Source of the DNA: Bacillota bacterium
GTDB taxonomy: Bacteria > Bacillota > Clostridia > DSM-8532
Reading direction: 5' to 3'
Length of the DNA stretch: 64,000 nt
NCBI GenBank assembly: GCA_023415825.1
Contig: JAEZJF010000009.1
Span: 62,001-126,000, forward strand
Each line of letters starts with the position of its first letter. The stretch's first letter is position 1. A program made the translations under genes and the position numbers. Positions 61,862-64,000 of this stretch are shown in pieces. The notes under the pieces were generated by a model that saw only the letters and a list, made by a program, of their open reading frames with translations, did no database searches and was not told where the DNA came from.

Positions 61862-62959
61862 TCAGGGAAAGGACATCGTCGATTTTGTTATAGTAACGTG
61901 ACAATAAGTCTTTAATTCCTGCTTTATATCATTTCGAAACCCATCAGACGGGAATATAGGGTGTTCTTCTAAAGATCCATAGACATCATCGAATGGTATA
62001 TCCTTCTTCCCTTTGAATTCCCCACAAAGATATTTTGCTATGTCACAGATGGTGTAGCAAAATTCATCTGTAGCGGTTGTGGGCTCGAACGAGCAGCCCA
62101 AATCAAACATGAGTTGGTTCTCTACTTCGTGAGTGATCTTCGCCGACGATTTCCCACCAAATGTTTTCCAACTAGTTTTCTTAAACAACTTGAACCCTTC
62201 AATGTGCCCTGTACAATGAATCAGGCTGTAAACCTGTCCATTAGTTCTATTAAAGAACGGGGCCGACGCTATGTAGTTCTTGCGGTCGGAAGCTGTTTGC
62301 TTCGATATAACATCCTTGATCTTCTGCTCATATGCCTTCCGGTCACTACCAAGCTCCAACAATTCATCGATGTCAGACTGATATGTTTCTTCGTATTTTA
62401 CTTTAACAGTTTGTTTCTTTGCCTTGGGCAATCCTCTGACCACATCTGAAACCATGTGATTGATGATCACTTCTCCCCACGCGTTCAAAAAGGGTGTGAG
62501 TGCATCCCAGTCAATTGTCGCCTGATAAGGATCATAGATAAGAAGGTATGGATGCTTTGGATTGATTGGGAACTTCCGTAGTAAAGTGTTCCCATCCATG
62601 GCACTTGTATGAATCACTAGTGAAGCAGTGTTGGGCGGGAGGTATTCTTTCAGCATCTCAATCTTCGCCAATGATAAATCGTTAAAGTATAGCTCTGCTT
62701 TCTTGTTGGGATATTTCAGCATAGTTTCAGCTAATAGTCTTGATACTCTTATGGGGGTCCCGAAGACCTGATTTCCTGAGATGTCTTGATAAACACCACT
62801 GTTACACATACAGTCAATGAAGATAATACCATCGCACCCTTCATACTGGAGGAGCTTTTGCGCCCATGCACCGACGTACTCTTCGACTAAACCGAATTTC
62901 TGGACGGTATGAGGTTTTGCAATATCGATTTTTGCTTCGGATATGTCCTTTTGCCTCAT
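61862..62959 (-). CDS. TcmP-like three-Cys-motif partner protein
   Basis: 365-aa protein opening with KPHTVQKFGLVEEYVGAWAQ (15-34) and IFIDCMCNSGVY (46-57), then LLIYDPYQATIDW, which match the three-Cys-motif partner family with a Rossmann, methyltransferase-like fold. The usual FAGPG motif is changed to CMCNSG. ATG 62959 is chosen because AGGGAGAGAGGG lies six bases upstream; the in-frame TTG at 62986 is inside the tandem repeats. It is the first gene of the island operon. Confidence 0.8.
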   Translation of the reverse strand: MRQKDISEAKIDIAKPHTVQKFGLVEEYVGAWAQKLLQYEGCDGIIFIDCMCNSGVYQDISGNQVFGTPIRVSRLLAETMLKYPNKKAELYFNDLSLAKIEMLKEYLPPNTASLVIHTSAMDGNTLLRKFPINPKHPYLLIYDPYQATIDWDALTPFLNAWGEVIINHMVSDVVRGLPKAKKQTVKVKYEETYQSDIDELLELGSDRKAYEQKIKDVISKQTASDRKNYIASAPFFNRTNGQVYSLIHCTGHIEGFKLFKKTSWKTFGGKSSAKITHEVENQLMFDLGCSFEPTTATDEFCYTICDIAKYLCGEFKGKKDIPFDDVYGSLEEHPIFPSDGFRNDIKQELKTYCHVTITKSTMSFP

Positions 62960-62960
62960 A

Positions 62961-63035
62961 AATAGCCCTCTCTCCCTAGTAATCAAATAGCCCTCTCTCC
63001 CTAGTAATCAAATAGCCCTCTCTTCCTAGTAATCA
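62961..63035 (-). repeat. Three 25-bp tandem repeats carrying Shine-Dalgarno-like cores
   Basis: Units at 62961-62985, 62986-63010 and 63011-63035; the first two are identical and the third differs at one base. On the minus strand each unit contains GGGAGAGAGGG (or GGAAGAGAGGG), and the unit nearest the gene supplies the ribosome site of the TcmP-like gene. No spacers separate the units, so it is not a CRISPR array. Confidence 0.9.
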
Positions 63036-63084
63036 ACCGGAAAATATATAGTACAGTTATTTCTTATCATATATTATCATATTT

Positions 63085-63105
63085 AAGGAGGCAAGATATA
63101 TGTAG
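63085..63105 (+). other. Start-stop mini-ORF (AAGGAGG then ATG TAG)
   Basis: AAGGAGG (63085-63091) lies eight bases before ATG (63100-63102), which is followed at once by TAG. Either an uncoded start-stop element or the decayed start of a lost gene. Confidence 0.5.
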
Positions 63106-63246
63106 TTACTCTGTCGACCCGGGCAAATATGCTAATAAGCACTGTCGTCACCAAACCAGTGCTACTTTCTAAAAAATTCCCCAACCAGAAAGCCTAAATC
63201 TCCAGGAAATTCCAATATAATTGCTTTATACGCAAGTCATACTTCA
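63106..63246. other. Intergenic region, no gene seen
   Basis: A 7-bp inverted repeat AGCACTG / CAGTGCT (63138-63144, 63157-63163) is present; it has no T-run. I see no other structure. Confidence 0.4.
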
Positions 63247-63633
63247 TTGGCAAATAGGTCGAAAGTAAGTCTTGGACTGAGTAAATTCAACCACAACCAC
63301 AAACTAGTGATCGATATGCAAACCAAAAAAAGTTTATTTGCAACATTTTCAATTCCATCTTACAATTATCTTAAAGTAATTCAGTTGGTGATAATTGTGA
63401 TCTGTAACAAATACCCAAATCAATACCAATGCTGCTATTTCAGCAAGTATGGAAAAACCACGGCTATCATAAATGGAGAAAAGTATTATTGCTCAAAAGG
63501 CGAACAATATGACATTGTAACAGAGCAGAAGTTGCCTTGCGGTGGAAAATGCTCAGATTGGACCGGTTATCGTTGCCGTGGGTTATTTGAGCAGTGTGGC
63601 ATCCCCAAACCTGAGAGGCCTTTTACTAAATAG
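63247..63633 (+). CDS. Cys-rich unknown ORF
   Basis: Open frame of 128 codons from a TTG; the first ATG is at 63316, with no good ribosome site. The C-terminal half has seven cysteines (CCYF, YYCSKG, CGGKCSDW, YRCRG, EQCG) and is hydrophilic, as in small zinc-binding or disulfide-rich proteins. The first half is hydrophobic in part. It may be a pseudogene remnant. Confidence 0.35.
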   Translation: MANRSKVSLGLSKFNHNHKLVIDMQTKKSLFATFSIPSYNYLKVIQLVIIVICNKYPNQYQCCYFSKYGKTTAIINGEKYYCSKGEQYDIVTEQKLPCGGKCSDWTGYRCRGLFEQCGIPKPERPFTK

Positions 63634-63710
63634 AAAGACTTCTAAGTGGAATATTCTTTGCCTTAGACTTAAGGCAGATAGCTGATTCTGCCAAAAAAGA
63701 ATAAACCACA

Positions 63711-63736
63711 GGGAGCAATATGCTCCTTCCCTTTTT
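63711..63736 (+). terminator. Terminator after the Cys-rich ORF
   Basis: GGAGCA / TGCTCC with an ATA loop (63712-63726), then TTCCC and five T. The stem is short but the T-run is clear. Confidence 0.6.
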
Positions 63737-63890
63737 ACAATATTCCTTCCTAACAATATTATCGGACATCTTATAAAAAATAGGTTATAAGAAATATAGC
63801 AACGAATACTTAATCAAGTGTTCGTTATTTTCGTTCATTAATCAATTTCTTCGGTATGAGTAAGGTAATAAATACCAGGAGGTTGATATC

Positions 63891-64000
63891 ATGGACAATA
63901 CTATAACCACCGCATTAAGCCGCACAGGAGCAAATCTTCTTAAAACAGGAGTAGCCCTAGTCGTTACCACAATCGCTTCGAATAAGCTGAGGGACGAAAG
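63891..64000 (+). CDS. Start of unknown gene, cut by window edge
   Basis: ATG 63891 with AGGAGG eight bases upstream opens a frame that runs off the window. The first 36 residues are a mix of Thr/Ala-rich and basic residues (LKTGVALVVTTIASNK). No family can be named from this fragment. Confidence 0.6.
   Translation, partial: MDNTITTALSRTGANLLKTGVALVVTTIASNKLRDE

Noticed and set aside
53496..62959. Known BREX, DISARM, Dnd or Type I R-M system
   Set aside because: No PglX/PglZ/BrxC, no DrmA/DUF1998 protein, no DndA-E and no HsdS specificity subunit were seen.
62961..63035. CRISPR array
   Set aside because: Three 25-bp units are directly adjacent with no spacers, and no cas genes are near.
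63660..63700. Terminator near GGCAGA / TCTGCC
   Set aside because: The hairpin is followed by A bases rather than T on the plus strand and has no T-run on the minus strand.

Overview
The window looks like chromosomal DNA of a low-to-mid GC, Gram-positive, glycan-degrading anaerobe, most likely a member of the Clostridia. The signs are AGGAGG-type ribosome binding sites, frequent TTG/GTG starts, lipoprotein solute-binding proteins, CUT1 sugar ABC transporters paired with YesM/YesN-type two-component systems, and many carbohydrate-active enzymes. The species cannot be fixed from the sequence alone.

Left part (1-32 kb). 1-4616 (+) is the end of a uronate/2-keto-3-deoxy-sugar operon: two RbsC-type permeases, a KDPG/KDPGal aldolase, a KDGal kinase, a D-2-hydroxyacid dehydrogenase and KdgF, closed by a strong terminator. 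4728-9074 (-) is a polyamine uptake operon (potABCD) led by an XRE-cupin regulator, with a clear promoter and operator. 9250-18687 (-) holds a pentose-type CUT1 transporter with ribokinase and a KdsD-like sugar-phosphate isomerase, preceded by a YesM/YesN pair and a second, paralogous solute-binding protein that may act as its sensor. 18955-26493 (-) holds a GH94-like phosphorylase, phosphopentomutase and a large secreted glycosidase. 26769-32050 (-) is another CUT1 transporter with an intracellular glycosidase.

Middle part (32-49 kb). A second YesM/YesN pair (+) is followed by a neutral-ceramidase-like protein and a small alpha/beta hydrolase. Facing them (38-45 kb, -) are intracellular GH95 and GH29 fucosidase-family enzymes, a GPH symporter and an endoglycoceramidase-like GH5 enzyme. 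These sit behind a 19-bp-spacer MerR-type promoter, and the MerR gene next door has the same promoter type. An SDR protein, a Gfo/Idh/MocA oxidoreductase and RidA follow.

Right part (49.3-64 kb). A 44-nt 3' fragment of a tRNA-Thr gene at 49331-49374 marks one end of an integrated element, whose body extends to the right. It carries a long, nearly gapless minus-strand operon: TcmP-like protein, three-Cys radical-SAM-like protein, a methyltransferase-like protein without an NPPY motif, an Eco57I-type adenine methyltransferase, an SF2 helicase with an N-terminal GIY-YIG-like domain, a GIY-YIG/DUF4357 protein, a UvrD-like helicase, a DarT-like ADP-ribosyltransferase and an ADP-ribosylglycohydrolase. 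Three unknown small genes lie further downstream. I do not recognise this gene set as a named system. It is the best candidate here for an undescribed anti-phage system, one that joins restriction-modification-like machinery to a reversible DNA ADP-ribosylation (toxin/antidote) module. Three 25-bp tandem repeats, each carrying a Shine-Dalgarno-like core, lie at its 5' end.
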